A stretch of 64,000 nt of DNA, from positions 62,001-126,000 of the forward strand of contig NZ_JACSCW010000006.1 of NCBI RefSeq assembly GCF_014333585.1, read 5' to 3'. The DNA is from Hymenobacter sp. BT188. GTDB taxonomy: Bacteria > Bacteroidota > Bacteroidia > Cytophagales > Hymenobacteraceae. The notes beneath the pieces were generated by a model that was not told the DNA's origin, did no database searches, and was given only the letters and a program-made list of their open reading frames with translations. Of this stretch, positions 25,933 through 35,110 are shown piece after piece; the first letter of the stretch is position 1, and every line of letters begins with the position of its first letter. A program made the translations under genes and the position numbers.

Positions 25933-27585
25933 TTAATATGGCCGTGCGTCGTGAGCCATTTCTTCGGCTTGTGCCACGGCTTCAGCGCTTTTGCTTTCGT
26001 TAGCCTGCGTGGCACCTTGGGCGCCGCTAGCGGTTTGCTTCAGCCCTTCGGCCAGACGATTGCCCCAATCCGGGTCGCAGTTGGTGCACAACTCGATCAT
26101 CTTTTTCTGGATCACCTCATTGGCATCGCTCAGAGCGCCTACCATATTGCTGATCAGATCGTTGCGCTCCCAATCTTCGTGCAGACGGTACCGCTCACCG
26201 GCTTGCTTGAAGTTGTTCTGACGGTCAATGGTCTGACGAATCAGGCGGCCCGTGTACTCCGGCGTGTGGTCGGGAGCCGAGCGGGGAGCTTCTTTCAGGC
26301 CGTTCAGCGAGGAAGGCTCATAGTTGACGTGCAGGTTCTGGCCAGGCGCCGAATCGACGTGATAAGCCATCTGACCATCACGCTGATTTGTAGCTACGTG
26401 CTTCTTGGGCGCGTTGATGGGCAGCTGCAAATAGTTGGTACCCACGCGGTAGCGCTGCGTATCGGAGTACGAGAACGTACGGCCCTGCAACATTTTATCA
26501 TCGGAGAAGTCCAGTCCATCTACCAGCACACCGGTACCAAAGGCTACCTGCTCCACCTCCGCGAAATAATTCTCGGGGTTTTTGTTGAGCGTCATCTTTC
26601 CCACGGGCAAGTGGGGGAACTGATCTTCGGGCCAGATCTTGGTATCGTCGAGCGGATCGAAGTCTAGCTCCGGATGCTCGTCGTCGCTCATGATCTGCAC
26701 ACGCAGTTCCCACTGCGGGAAGTTGCCGTTCTTGATATTATCAAACAGGTCCTGGGTGGCGTGGTTAAAGTTTTTGGCCTGAATGGCTTCTGCTTCGGCT
26801 TGCGTCAGGTTTTTAATGCCCTGAAGAGGCTCCCAGTGGTATTTCACCAGTACAGCTTCGCCGGCTTGATTTACCCACTTATAGGTGTTTACGCCTGAGC
26901 CCTGCATCTGACGATAGTTGGCTGGGATACCCCAAGGCGAAAATAGGAAGCTCACCATATGCATGGCTTCCGGCGTGTTGCTAATGAAGTCGAAAATGCG
27001 CTCCCCGGTCTGACGGTTGTGCACCGGATCAGGCTTCTGGGAGTGAATCAAATCCGGGAACTTCATCGCATCGCGGATAAAGAACACCTTCAGGTTGTTG
27101 CCTACCAAGTCCCAGTTACCGTCTTCGGTATAGAATTTCACTGCGAAGCCACGCGGGTCACGCAGGGTTTCAGGCGAGTGTCCGCCATGGCCTACCGTGG
27201 AGAAGCGCACAAATACCGGCGTCTCTTTACCCTTAGTATTGAATAGCTTAGCGCGGGTATACTTCTCAATTGGCTCGTCGCCTACTTTGCCGTAGGCTTC
27301 GAATACGCCGTGGGCACCGGCACCACGGGCGTGCACCACGCGCTCCGGAACTCGCTCCCGGTCGAAGTGGCTGATTTTTTCGATGAACTGATAGTTCTCC
27401 AGCGTAGCGGGGCCACGGCTGCCCACGGTGCGCGTATTCTGGTTGTTTGTGAGTGGATGCCCCTGACGGGTGGTGAGGGTCTGCGCATTTTCGCCGGCCG
27501 CCGTACGCGTATCGTGCGAAGTGCCAGCCCCGGTTACGGCCGTACCCGTACCGTTGCCGGACGTGGGATTCTGATCTTGGTCCAT
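25933..27585 (-). CDS. katA: Catalase (heme, monofunctional)
   Basis: A 550-residue heme catalase decomposing hydrogen peroxide. The catalytic His lies in [18 protein letters not shown] near residue 83, the Asn in [15 protein letters not shown] near 157, and the heme-ligand Tyr in [16 protein letters not shown] near 374. Length suits the small-subunit class with an extra low-complexity N-terminus (first 50 residues rich in Gly, Thr, Asn) and an Ala/Glu-rich tail. No signal peptide is seen. It is divergent from an oxyR gene, which almost certainly controls it. Confidence 0.95.
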   Translation of the reverse strand: MDQDQNPTSGNGTGTAVTGAGTSHDTRTAAGENAQTLTTRQGHPLTNNQNTRTVGSRGPATLENYQFIEKISHFDRERVPERVVHARGAGAHGVFEAYGKVGDEPIEKYTRAKLFNTKGKETPVFVRFSTVGHGGHSPETLRDPRGFAVKFYTEDGNWDLVGNNLKVFFIRDAMKFPDLIHSQKPDPVHNRQTGERIFDFISNTPEAMHMVSFLFSPWGIPANYRQMQGSGVNTYKWVNQAGEAVLVKYHWEPLQGIKNLTQAEAEAIQAKNFNHATQDLFDNIKNGNFPQWELRVQIMSDDEHPELDFDPLDDTKIWPEDQFPHLPVGKMTLNKNPENYFAEVEQVAFGTGVLVDGLDFSDDKMLQGRTFSYSDTQRYRVGTNYLQLPINAPKKHVATNQRDGQMAYHVDSAPGQNLHVNYEPSSLNGLKEAPRSAPDHTPEYTGRLIRQTIDRQNNFKQAGERYRLHEDWERNDLISNMVGALSDANEVIQKKMIELCTNCDPDWGNRLAEGLKQTASGAQGATQANESKSAEAVAQAEEMAHDARPY

Positions 27586-27655
27586 AGTAAGCTTTTGTTA
27601 GGTGATTGGTTACTTATACGAGAACCGTTGGAAGACAATCTTATATAATTTCCAC

Positions 27656-27701
27656 CAAAGATGGTGTCAGTGCAAGTATAAATCAAATCATTTGTTTTGA
27701 T
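27656..27701 (-). promoter_or_regulatory. Candidate katA promoter with OxyR-type operator
   Basis: On the minus strand TTTG (27687-27684) is followed after 20 bases by CATCTTTG (27663-27656), one mismatch from the -7 consensus. The -33 lies in an inverted repeat ATCAAA-N8-TTTGAT at 27682-27701. The interval lies between katA and oxyR, so this is a reasonable OxyR binding site. Function is inferred. Confidence 0.45.
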
Positions 27702-27738
27702 AACAGTATCAGCAACGCTTATAGTTTAACTTCGCATC

Positions 27739-28665
27739 GTGAATCTTCAACAGCTAGAATATCTTATCGCTCTCGATACGCACCGGCAGTTTGTAGGCGC
27801 CGCCAATAGCTGCCACGTAACACAACCGGCCCTTAGTATGCAACTCCAAAAACTAGAGGATGAGTTGGGCGTGCTGCTCTTTGATCGCAAGAAAAAACGC
27901 TTGGAGCCAACTGCTGTAGGCGTTAAAGTAATACAGCAGGCACGCCATGTGATCCGCGAGGTACAGCTACTGCGCGAAGTGGTAGAGGTGGAAAAGGGAG
28001 AGCTAATTGGTGAAGTGCGGCTCGGCATTATTCCCACGCTGGCGCCCTATCTGGTGCCCTTGTTTTTAGTGCCATTGGCCGAACGTCACCCTCAGTTGCG
28101 GGTACGCGTGGAGGAACTACAGTCCGAAGAATTGGTGCGCCAGCTCAAAGCGCACCAGCTTGATATAGGGCTACTTATCACTCCCCTCGACGATGCGCAG
28201 CTCCGCGAAGTGCCACTGCTGGAAGAGCCGTTTTTGGGATATGTATCGGCCTCGCACCCGCTGTATGCGCACGCCACCCTACGCCCCTCCGATCTTTCGG
28301 GGCCCGGTTTGTGGCTGCTGCAGCAAGGCCATTGCTTCCGCAATCAGGTGCTCACTATCTGCGCGCCGCCGACTGGCGTGCACACCTATAGCTACGAAAG
28401 TGGCTCCATTGAGACCTTAAAAGAATTGGTGCGCCGCAACCATGGCTATACACTGGTACCCGAATTGTCGGTACTGGAAGAGGCCGAGGAGAACCCTATG
28501 GTGAAACGCTTCGAGGATCCTGAACCGGTGCGCGAAGTAAGCCTAGTGGTGCATCATGGCTTCGTGCGCACCCAACTGCTCACCAATTTGCGCCAGCTGA
28601 TTCTGGAGCAGGTGCCCGAGCGGCTGCACGCAGGCTGGGCTACGCAGAAAATAAAATGGCAGTAA
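27739..28665 (+). CDS. oxyR: Hydrogen-peroxide-sensing LysR regulator OxyR
   Basis: A 308-residue LysR-type regulator starting at GTG. The N-terminal winged helix-turn-helix is NLQQLEYLIALDTHRQFVGA followed by HVTQPALSMQLQKLEDELGV. The C-terminal sensing domain carries GHCFRNQVLTIC, with cysteines at 199 and 208, the same positions and spacing as the redox pair of E. coli OxyR. Oxidation to the disulfide should activate it. It is divergent from katA, its likely target. It ends 10 bp from the stop of the DUF4230 gene. Confidence 0.93.
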   Translation: MNLQQLEYLIALDTHRQFVGAANSCHVTQPALSMQLQKLEDELGVLLFDRKKKRLEPTAVGVKVIQQARHVIREVQLLREVVEVEKGELIGEVRLGIIPTLAPYLVPLFLVPLAERHPQLRVRVEELQSEELVRQLKAHQLDIGLLITPLDDAQLREVPLLEEPFLGYVSASHPLYAHATLRPSDLSGPGLWLLQQGHCFRNQVLTICAPPTGVHTYSYESGSIETLKELVRRNHGYTLVPELSVLEEAEENPMVKRFEDPEPVREVSLVVHHGFVRTQLLTNLRQLILEQVPERLHAGWATQKIKWQ

Positions 28666-28675
28666 AAAAAGCCCC

Positions 28676-29305
28676 CTAGCGCTTCGCCGGCCGCTGCGGT
28701 GGGGCCATTTGCTGGGTCAGTACCACACGGCGGCCCGTCATGATTTCGAGCATGGGGCGCAGAATCTTCTCTGCATTTTGCGTGGTCTGGGGCAGGATAC
28801 CCGACTGGAGCGCTGTTTGGCGCACGTTGCGCTCGGCATAGCGGTACCCTTCATCGATGAGTTCGGCATCCTGAAAAAACGAGTTTTCGGTGCTGTATAC
28901 TTTGCTTTGGCTATGGTCGACGCGCCAGGTGCACAGCTCAGGCGCGGGTAACGCCACTCTTATAATAGAGTCGCCCTCAAACACCACATCCTGGGCGCGC
29001 ACTTTGGTCATGTCAAGGCAGCCAACTGCCTCACCAGCTACGATAATAGCTACTTTGGAATCGGGCAGAAAGCGGTAGGTGCTTTTGTGGTATTCCACCA
29101 CATCCTTGAAGCGAAAGCGCACCAGCTCCATGCGACCCAGGCTTTCCACCTTGGTTAGCACCGTGTTATGGGTCACGGTGATTTGCGGAGTGGGCCGCAA
29201 TGGGTTTTGCAGCTCAGCCAGTGTGGGCTGCACTTTTTCCCACAAAAACCAGCCTAACCCCACCAAAAACAACAACGGTAATAAGCGGCGGAGTAAGCGG
29301 ATCAT
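28676..29305 (-). CDS. DUF4230 membrane-anchored protein
   Basis: A 209-residue protein with an N-terminal membrane anchor (about residues 6-23: LLPLLFLVGLGWFLWEKV) and an extracytoplasmic DUF4230 domain. LTKVESLGRMELVRFRFKDV is near residue 50, VAIIVAGEAVGCLDMTKVRA near 85, and a conserved YRYAERNVRQTALQSGI helix follows later. The family is widespread but uncharacterised. It converges with oxyR. Confidence 0.82.
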   Translation of the reverse strand: MIRLLRRLLPLLFLVGLGWFLWEKVQPTLAELQNPLRPTPQITVTHNTVLTKVESLGRMELVRFRFKDVVEYHKSTYRFLPDSKVAIIVAGEAVGCLDMTKVRAQDVVFEGDSIIRVALPAPELCTWRVDHSQSKVYSTENSFFQDAELIDEGYRYAERNVRQTALQSGILPQTTQNAEKILRPMLEIMTGRRVVLTQQMAPPQRPAKR

Positions 29306-29445
29306 TCAGGAAGGGAAAATAGTGGGCGGTGGACAAGGGTAATAGCTAGTCTGAATACGTTGCCGACTCCTATGTGGCACTGTTGAGCCGTAACAAATAT
29401 TTGCTTGCTTTTAATTCATCCTACTAAAAGCTGCTTCCTCCTTAG

Positions 29446-30384
29446 TTAAGCTACTTCTGGCCACCAGGCACTGCGCCTTTCGAATCGGGCCCGAAACCCA
29501 GCCCAGGCTTGTAAACCACCCGTATGCACGGCTACCACGGTGCTACCTGCGGCGAAATAATCCTGCTGTAGCAAATCCAGGATGCCATACAGGAGCTTCC
29601 CCGTGTACAAAGGATCGAGCAACACCTCATGGCGCTGCTGAAACTGCTGAATAAACGTCATCAGCTCGGGCGAGAATCTAGCGTAGCCACCAAAATGATA
29701 GTGCGTTTGGACTGACCATGGAGCCGTAATTATTTGCCCGGCGGCCGTTGCTAACGCGTAGATATCATCTTGCAGAAAACCGCCATTCTTCAGCGCGGCT
29801 ATACCGACGGCTTGCTGCTGAGGCTTCAGCGCTGTTAAAAAGCCCCCCAGCGTGCCGCCAGTGCCGCAGGCTACACACAGCGTATCAAAAGAAGTTTGGG
29901 CGCTCAGCTCTGTCACTAATTCGGCGCAACCGCGGAGAGCAAGCTCATTTGTACCGCCCTCGGGCAGTATATAAGCTGAGCCCGTTTGTTGAAGTAGTTC
30001 GGCCTGAAATGCTGGTTCCTGCTTCCGTTGGTACGTGTCGCGGGCGAGGTAGCGCAGGGTCATGCCGTTAGCTGCGGCCTGGGTGAGCGTAGGATTCAGC
30101 GGGCTTGTTGGCTCGCCCCGCACTATGCCGATTGTGCGGAAGTCATACAACCGTCCCGCAGCCGCTACTGCCGCCAGATGGTTGGAAAAAGCCCCCCCGA
30201 AGGTGAGCAATGTGTGGTGGCCTTGGGCGCGCGCTTCAAGCAAGTTGTACTTGAGCTTGCGCCACTTATTTCCCGGCAGTTCGGAGTGCGTTAAATCATC
30301 ACGCAGCAAGATTAACCGAATGCCGCGACGGTGTGCGGCAGGCTCGTTCAGCTCTTGGAGAACCAGCGGAATTGGTGTTGTCAT
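29446..30384 (-). CDS. D-cysteine desulfhydrase / ACC deaminase family PLP enzyme
   Basis: A 312-residue fold-type II PLP enzyme. The PLP lysine is in LPGNKWRKLKYNLLEA near residue 40, followed by LLTFGGAFSNHLAAVAAAG (substrate-side loop) and the phosphate-binding glycine loop CVACGTGGTLGGFLT. The family includes ACC deaminase and D-cysteine desulfhydrase; the sequence does not decide which, but in Bacteroidota the desulfhydrase-like activity is more plausible. Its neighbours give no pathway clue. Confidence 0.83.
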   Translation of the reverse strand: MTTPIPLVLQELNEPAAHRRGIRLILLRDDLTHSELPGNKWRKLKYNLLEARAQGHHTLLTFGGAFSNHLAAVAAAGRLYDFRTIGIVRGEPTSPLNPTLTQAAANGMTLRYLARDTYQRKQEPAFQAELLQQTGSAYILPEGGTNELALRGCAELVTELSAQTSFDTLCVACGTGGTLGGFLTALKPQQQAVGIAALKNGGFLQDDIYALATAAGQIITAPWSVQTHYHFGGYARFSPELMTFIQQFQQRHEVLLDPLYTGKLLYGILDLLQQDYFAAGSTVVAVHTGGLQAWAGFRARFERRSAWWPEVA

Positions 30385-30434
30385 ACGGCAATTACACCCA
30401 GCCGGAGCTTAGCTGCGAGATTCTTTGGCAGGGA

Positions 30435-32990
30435 TTACGCGGCCACCAAATCCTGATCAGCCAGCACCGGCCGCTTTTTCCAGATATAAAAAGCCACACC
30501 TATCAAACCCAAAATCAGGATGATGGACGACACCAGCGACACGGTATTGCCGATAGCGTAGGACTGAGGCGCAAATTTGAACTCAATGGTATGCTGACCT
30601 GCTGGCACGGGCATGGCACGTAGCACATAGTTGGCCCGAATGTGCGGCACCAGCTTACCATCGATGTAGGCGTTCCAACCGTCCTTGTAGTAGATTTCGG
30701 AGAAGACAACGAAGCCGTCCTGAGCAGCATTGGCTTGATATTTCAGCGCGTCCGGCGAATAGTTGGTCAGACGGATGGTGGAGCCGGCGGCGTTGTAAGA
30801 AGTTTTTGAAACTGGGAATTTCGAGGTATCAACGACAGCCGTGGTAGCAGGATTGAAGTTGCTGAGGGCCGCTATTTCCTGGTCAGGGCTCTGCACTTTC
30901 TGAATTTCGCTTACAAACCACGCGTTCCCCAACGCAGCCGGATTGCGCTGTACCTGGGAGGGCTGATTGGTTTGCGGGTTGGGCGGCGTAATTAGATAAC
31001 GGGTATTCAGCATATTGAGCACCTGCGTGTTATTCTGCGAAATCTGGCGCTCAATCAGATCCTGGTAGCGGCGTAGCTTAGCGCCGTGGTAGCCACCGAT
31101 GCTCTTGTGGAAGTAAGAGGTGTTGGCTTCGTTGAACGGGTTGTTCAGATTCAGCACACGGTAGCTCAGGTCCTTATCCTGCAGAATCTGCTGGTCCTGA
31201 GGAGTTGGCACGAACTGCTGCGTCACGGTTTCACGCTGAAAGTTGGAATCGTTGAGGTAGCGCTTATCAACCGCCCAGAGGTCGACGAGGGTGAGCCCAG
31301 CCATAACTGCGGCAGCGGCCGTAGCGGAAAGCTTGCGTTGCAAAAAGAAATATAAAACGCCCCCCGCAGCCAGAATAAAGAACAACGAGCGCAACACGTC
31401 GGCGCGGAGCAGGCTAGCGCGGTCTTCACGAATGGCATCGAGCGGAAAGCCGCTTTGCTGCAATTGCGCATCGATAGGAGACGCATAATCAGCACCTAAG
31501 CTGAGTAGCCAAGCCAGGATGCACAAACCTGCCGTGCCAGCAACGGCATAAAGCAGCTTGCGCTTGAGGTCAGATGTTTCGGCTGAGTCGGCGGCGGGAA
31601 GCGTGAGGGCGGGTTGGCCAGCTACTGGTGCCGAGGTTGTGCGGTGGGCGCGCAGCACGCGGGCCAAGGCCAGTACAGCCAGCAAAGGCATAGCCAGTTG
31701 GGCAATTACCAATGCCATACTCACCGACCGGAACTTATTGTAGCCGGGGAAGTAATCGAACATGAGGTTGTTAAACGTCTCAAAGTTCTTACCCCAAGCC
31801 AGCACAATGGACAGAATGGTACCGATCAAAAGCCAGGTGCGCAAGCGACGGTCAGCCACAAACAATCCCAGCACAAACAGCATGCAGACCACCGCGCCTA
31901 CATACACGGGGCCGCTGGTGCTTGGTTGGTCGCCCCAATAGAGGGGAAGTTGGCTTAGATAATCGCGGAGTTGAACAGGTGGTACGCCGAGTTGGGTGAG
32001 GGCTTTGCCAGTGGCCGAGCTTTCGCTTAGCGCCCCTTGGCTGGCGCCCCCGAAGTAATTGGGAACGAGCAAGGTAATGGTCTCACCTACCCCATAGCTC
32101 CAATTAAAAGCGTAGTCACGGTCGAGGCCGGAGCCGCTGGGAGCATCATCAGAAGCGGCCACGGCTGAGGCGCCAGGTGAAGGCGCAGTGAGTTCGGAGC
32201 GGCCGCGAATGGAGTATTTACCATATTCGGCCGTTACATACAGGCGACCGAAGCTGACCCCAACAGCTAATAAGGCGGCGGCACCTAACAGGGCCGTCCG
32301 ACCGAGAAAGTCGGGTAAACGCTTTTCGCGGAAGGCATAAATCAATTCTACAATGCCGAACACCAACACCAGCAACAGCAGGTAATAGGTGATTTGAAGG
32401 TGATTGGAGCGCACATTCATGGTCAGGCCCAGAGCAAACAAGGCCGCGCCGAGCCAGCGATTGCGTCGAAATGTGACCAGCAGACCTGCTAGCACCAGCG
32501 GCGCATAGGCAATAGACAATGACTTGGTATTGTGCCCAGCGGCCAGAATAACGAGGTTATAGCTGGTAAAGCCCAACGCAATAGCGCCAACTACCGCCAC
32601 CAAAGGCCGCACCCCCAACGTTATAAACAGGATATAGCCGCAGAGCAGCGCCAGAAACAGGTTGGCCACTACCGCCGGCAGATTCAGGGTAAAAACCTGG
32701 TGCAGATACGTGGATAAGTCGCCGGGGAAGCGGGTGCTGATGAGGTAAGTAGGCATCCCGGAGAACATGGAGTTGGTCCAGAGGGCTTCCTTGCCGGTTT
32801 CGGCCCGATAAGTGGCCGCTTCCTGCGAGCCGCCTCTGAACTGCACAATGTCGTGCTGGGCGAGCGTTTGGTCATCCAGCACCAAGGGCGAAAAGTAAAC
32901 GAAAACCAGCGCTAGAAAAAACAACACAGCCAGCAGGTGAGGCAGCATCCGCCGCCACAAGGGCACGGCAACGGGAGAAACAGTAGTCAT
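30435..32990 (-). CDS. YfhO family membrane protein
   Basis: From the ATG at 32990 the product is 851 residues. About a dozen membrane segments fill the first two thirds and a large extracytoplasmic region the last third, closed by one more helix near the C-terminus (NTVSLVSSIILILGLIGVAF). YfhO resembles GT-C glycosyltransferases; Bacillus YfhO glycosylates lipoteichoic acid. Bacteroidota copies have no proven substrate. AQHDIVQFRGGSQEAATYR near residue 50 fits the first periplasmic loop, where GT-C enzymes hold acidic residues. Confidence 0.85.
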   Translation of the reverse strand: MTTVSPVAVPLWRRMLPHLLAVLFFLALVFVYFSPLVLDDQTLAQHDIVQFRGGSQEAATYRAETGKEALWTNSMFSGMPTYLISTRFPGDLSTYLHQVFTLNLPAVVANLFLALLCGYILFITLGVRPLVAVVGAIALGFTSYNLVILAAGHNTKSLSIAYAPLVLAGLLVTFRRNRWLGAALFALGLTMNVRSNHLQITYYLLLLVLVFGIVELIYAFREKRLPDFLGRTALLGAAALLAVGVSFGRLYVTAEYGKYSIRGRSELTAPSPGASAVAASDDAPSGSGLDRDYAFNWSYGVGETITLLVPNYFGGASQGALSESSATGKALTQLGVPPVQLRDYLSQLPLYWGDQPSTSGPVYVGAVVCMLFVLGLFVADRRLRTWLLIGTILSIVLAWGKNFETFNNLMFDYFPGYNKFRSVSMALVIAQLAMPLLAVLALARVLRAHRTTSAPVAGQPALTLPAADSAETSDLKRKLLYAVAGTAGLCILAWLLSLGADYASPIDAQLQQSGFPLDAIREDRASLLRADVLRSLFFILAAGGVLYFFLQRKLSATAAAAVMAGLTLVDLWAVDKRYLNDSNFQRETVTQQFVPTPQDQQILQDKDLSYRVLNLNNPFNEANTSYFHKSIGGYHGAKLRRYQDLIERQISQNNTQVLNMLNTRYLITPPNPQTNQPSQVQRNPAALGNAWFVSEIQKVQSPDQEIAALSNFNPATTAVVDTSKFPVSKTSYNAAGSTIRLTNYSPDALKYQANAAQDGFVVFSEIYYKDGWNAYIDGKLVPHIRANYVLRAMPVPAGQHTIEFKFAPQSYAIGNTVSLVSSIILILGLIGVAFYIWKKRPVLADQDLVAA

Positions 32991-33114
32991 CAGCGAAAAG
33001 AAGAGTCGATTAACGGCCAAAAAGCCCCCCAGGGCCCGGCAAAGCACGCCGAAGGTAGGTCGTTTATTTTATTCCAGGAAGTGCGCCGTCTCGGCCGAAC
33101 GATTTTAGCGGGCA

Positions 33115-33170
33115 CAGAAATGCCCCCCAAGCGCATGGTTTAGAAACCGGGCGGCTGGGGGGCATTTCTG
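33115..33170 (-). terminator. Inverted GCCCCCC pair, probable terminator of the DUF4834-fkbM operon
   Basis: CAGAAATGCCCCCC (33115-33128) pairs perfectly with GGGGGGCATTTCTG (33157-33170) across a 28-base loop. It lies 9 bases after the stop codon of the DUF4834 gene. The T content after the stem is low, so termination may be weak. Confidence 0.6.
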
Positions 33171-33178
33171 ATGAGAGC

Positions 33179-33469
33179 TTATTTTACTTCCTCGTATTCC
33201 ACGTAATCACCGCCGTTGAACTTGGTATCTGGGCGGGCTTTGGGCTGGGGCGGCACATACTCTACGCGCACCTGGCCGGGAGCCGGCGCGGGGCCGGGCG
33301 GCGGTCCGAAGGGCGAAGCTTGTCCGAAAGGCGGCGCCTGGCCAAACTGCTGCCCGTAGCGACGAACTTGCTTTTTGATGAACATGCCCACCACCAAACG
33401 CAGCACCACGGGCAGCACGAAGCGCACGAGCAGCGAAATGATGAGCAGGGTGAGGAGGAACTTGGTCAT
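33179..33469 (-). CDS. DUF4834 family small membrane protein
   Basis: A 96-residue protein with one N-terminal hydrophobic helix (about residues 3-30), a Pro/Gly/Gln-rich middle, and the family tail GGDYVEYEEVK. It overlaps the fkbM-like gene by 4 bp (ATGA), so translation is coupled. Function unknown. Confidence 0.82.
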   Translation of the reverse strand: MTKFLLTLLIISLLVRFVLPVVLRLVVGMFIKKQVRRYGQQFGQAPPFGQASPFGPPPGPAPAPGQVRVEYVPPQPKARPDTKFNGGDYVEYEEVK

Positions 33470-34233
33470 GGGCGGGAAGGCGGGGAAACGGGTTGAAAGT
33501 AAAAATCGGCCGTGACGGCGCTGCTGAGCTGCTCAGCCGAGCAGGCTACAAGTTCAGAACGCGGCGAAAGCATAAATGGTTTATAGCCCAGCTCCGCCAG
33601 CAAATTAACAACGGCCTGCCGATTCTCCAGGCCATTCAATTCGGTTTGAATAAGGGGCCGAAAACGACGCAACGTGGCTTGCAGGTGGCGAAACACTTCG
33701 TGCTCGAAGCCTTCTACATCGCACTTTACAAAATCCAGGCGTGGCAGATCGGCCAGCAGTTCATCGGGCACGCGCATGGGTACCTCGTAGGTGCGGGCGT
33801 AGGTTTCGTTGGGGTTGGAGGCCGCCACCTTGGTCATGCCGTGGTGAAGCAGACCGTCGCGCTCTGGCGTACCCATCTGCACAGTCGTATTTTGCCCCCC
33901 AAGCGCGTAAGGCAGCAGTGTCAGGTTGTTGTGGCCACTCAGGCGCACATTGTCGCGCCAGATTTTTTGGAAATCCGGGATGGGCTCTACGGCCAACACC
34001 TGCCCCTTCGCTCCTACCAAACGCGACAACGCCACGGAGTAATAGCCCAGGTTAGCGCCAATATCCAGGCACACGAAACCGGGCCGAATGATCTTTTCCA
34101 GAAAAAACAGCTCGGGATACTTCGCTTTACCCCAGCCCACGCTCACCAACCCCAAATACACGCGGCTCACGAAGCGGATATAGCGCTCGAAGCCGAGGGC
34201 CTGGACCAATAATTTGCGAAGCTGTTTTACCAT
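33466..34233 (-). CDS. FkbM family methyltransferase
   Basis: A 255-residue SAM methyltransferase. Motif I is VCLDIGANLGYYSVALSRLV near residue 54, followed by VLAVEPIPDFQKIWRDNV, and DFVKCDVEGFEHEVFRHLQA near residue 165, the FkbM signature acid. Family members O-methylate sugars or polyketides; no glycan cluster is nearby, so the substrate is open. A TACCTTTG box (34249-34242) lies just 8 bases from the ATG, implying a very short leader. It is coupled to the DUF4834 gene. Confidence 0.86.
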   Translation of the reverse strand: MVKQLRKLLVQALGFERYIRFVSRVYLGLVSVGWGKAKYPELFFLEKIIRPGFVCLDIGANLGYYSVALSRLVGAKGQVLAVEPIPDFQKIWRDNVRLSGHNNLTLLPYALGGQNTTVQMGTPERDGLLHHGMTKVAASNPNETYARTYEVPMRVPDELLADLPRLDFVKCDVEGFEHEVFRHLQATLRRFRPLIQTELNGLENRQAVVNLLAELGYKPFMLSPRSELVACSAEQLSSAVTADFYFQPVSPPSRP

Positions 34234-34241
34234 AGCAGCGG

Positions 34242-34249
34242 CAAAGGTA
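34242..34249 (-). promoter_or_regulatory. -7 box of the fkbM-DUF4834 operon
   Basis: TACCTTTG on the minus strand, separated from the ATG at 34233 by 8 bases. The transcript would be leaderless or nearly so. No convincing -33 was seen. Confidence 0.4.
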
Positions 34250-34300
34250 GCACGTCCGGTTACGTGGTCGCACTACCATCAGCATTGCTAGGCCCAACAG

Positions 34301-34753
34301 CTACTTTCGGTGCTTGCGTGTTGCCCACGCTGCGCCCGCCGCCGCCAGCCCACCGATCAGGTACCAAGCTACCGTCATCAGCTTGGTTTGTGGGGTGCGG
34401 TTGCTGGGAGCTTCGCCCAGGCCCATTGGGCCGGGTAGCACCACGCCACCTATGCCAGCCGCCAAGCCGAGCACAATGCCGCGTTGCCAGGCATTTTTGC
34501 CAGTTCCTACCAAGCTGTAGTACAAGCCGTTGGAAAGTAGGTCGCCGGCCATGGTCAGGTTGAACAGGGTGTCGTGGTCGGGCTGGGGGGCATTTGCCTT
34601 GCCCAGTAGCTTGCGCAGGCCGCGCATACCCAGCACGTCCATACGCGGGGCAGTTTCGGGGATAAGATGACGGGCGGTTTCGTGCACAGCCGTCAGCACT
34701 GCGGCGCCCGCGAGGCCGTTGCTCAAGGCGCGTATTACAGTAGCATATTTCAT
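34301..34753 (-). CDS. Hypothetical membrane protein
   Basis: A 150-residue protein with three probable membrane segments (about 12-27, 90-108 and 125-143) and a conserved-looking polar stretch between (TARHLIPETAPRMDVLGMRG). It ends in a positively charged tail (TRKHRK). The overlapping longer frame (34260-34832) has no membrane pattern and an odd Arg/Pro composition, so this frame is preferred. I do not recognise the family. Confidence 0.65.
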   Translation of the reverse strand: MKYATVIRALSNGLAGAAVLTAVHETARHLIPETAPRMDVLGMRGLRKLLGKANAPQPDHDTLFNLTMAGDLLSNGLYYSLVGTGKNAWQRGIVLGLAAGIGGVVLPGPMGLGEAPSNRTPQTKLMTVAWYLIGGLAAAGAAWATRKHRK

Positions 34754-34881
34754 GTGGCAGGAGGTTCAAAATAAAGTTAAGCTCAGCTATTGCGGCCGGA
34801 CGCTTTTTCCAAACGCATAAGCGCTGCGGCACGTTGCCCGGCTCTGGGTAGCGGCTGAGGTTAGAAAAAAGCCCCCCGGCA

Positions 34882-34913
34882 TTGCGCTAGTTTCCGGCGC
34901 CTGCCTATCTTTG
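34882..34913 (+). promoter_or_regulatory. Candidate tRNA-Thr promoter
   Basis: TTG at 34882-34884 and TATCTTTG at 34906-34913 are 21 bases apart, close to the Bacteroidota consensus. Transcription would begin near 34920, about 23 bases before the mature tRNA end. A lone GCCCCCC motif (34871) sits just upstream. Confidence 0.55.
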
Positions 34914-34942
34914 TTGGCCTGAGCAGCTAGTGTTCAGCAGAC

Positions 34943-35015
34943 GCCTCTTTAGCTCAGCTGGTAGAGCAGCTCATTCGTAATGAGCAGGTCGTTGGTTCGA
35001 GTCCAATAAGAGGCT
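34943..35015 (+). tRNA. tRNA-Thr (anticodon CGT)
   Basis: A 73-base cloverleaf. The acceptor stem GCCTCTT (34943-34949) pairs with AAGAGGC (35008-35014), with discriminator T at 35015. The D-arm AGCTCAGCTGGTAGAGC and the T-arm with GGTTCGAGTCC are standard. The anticodon arm CTCATTCGTAATGAG has CGT at its centre, reading ACG codons for threonine. CCA is not encoded. It is a single tRNA with its own promoter and terminator. Confidence 0.96.
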
Positions 35016-35021
35016 CTTCGT

Positions 35022-35066
35022 AAAAAAGCCCCCCAAAGTCGCTGATGCGCCTTGGGGGGCTTTTTT
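35022..35066 (+). terminator. tRNA-Thr terminator, inverted GCCCCCC pair
   Basis: AAAAAAGCCCCCCAA (35022-35036) pairs perfectly with TTGGGGGGCTTTTTT (35052-35066), 6 bases after the mature tRNA. It also faces the kinase gene (minus, stop at 35111). Confidence 0.88.
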
Positions 35067-35110
35067 GTCATGTTTTTTGGCAGCGCAACGCTAAAGAGAT
35101 TCTCAAGAAA

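Noticed and set aside
29306-29445. Small RNA or peptide between DUF4230 and the PLP enzyme
   Set aside because: Only a short CAAATATTTG palindrome was seen, with no promoter or hairpin terminator.
34260-34832. A 190-residue minus-strand frame overlapping 34301-34753
   Set aside because: Its composition is Arg/Pro-rich with no hydrophobic pattern. The other frame has clear membrane helices and a start outside the tRNA region.
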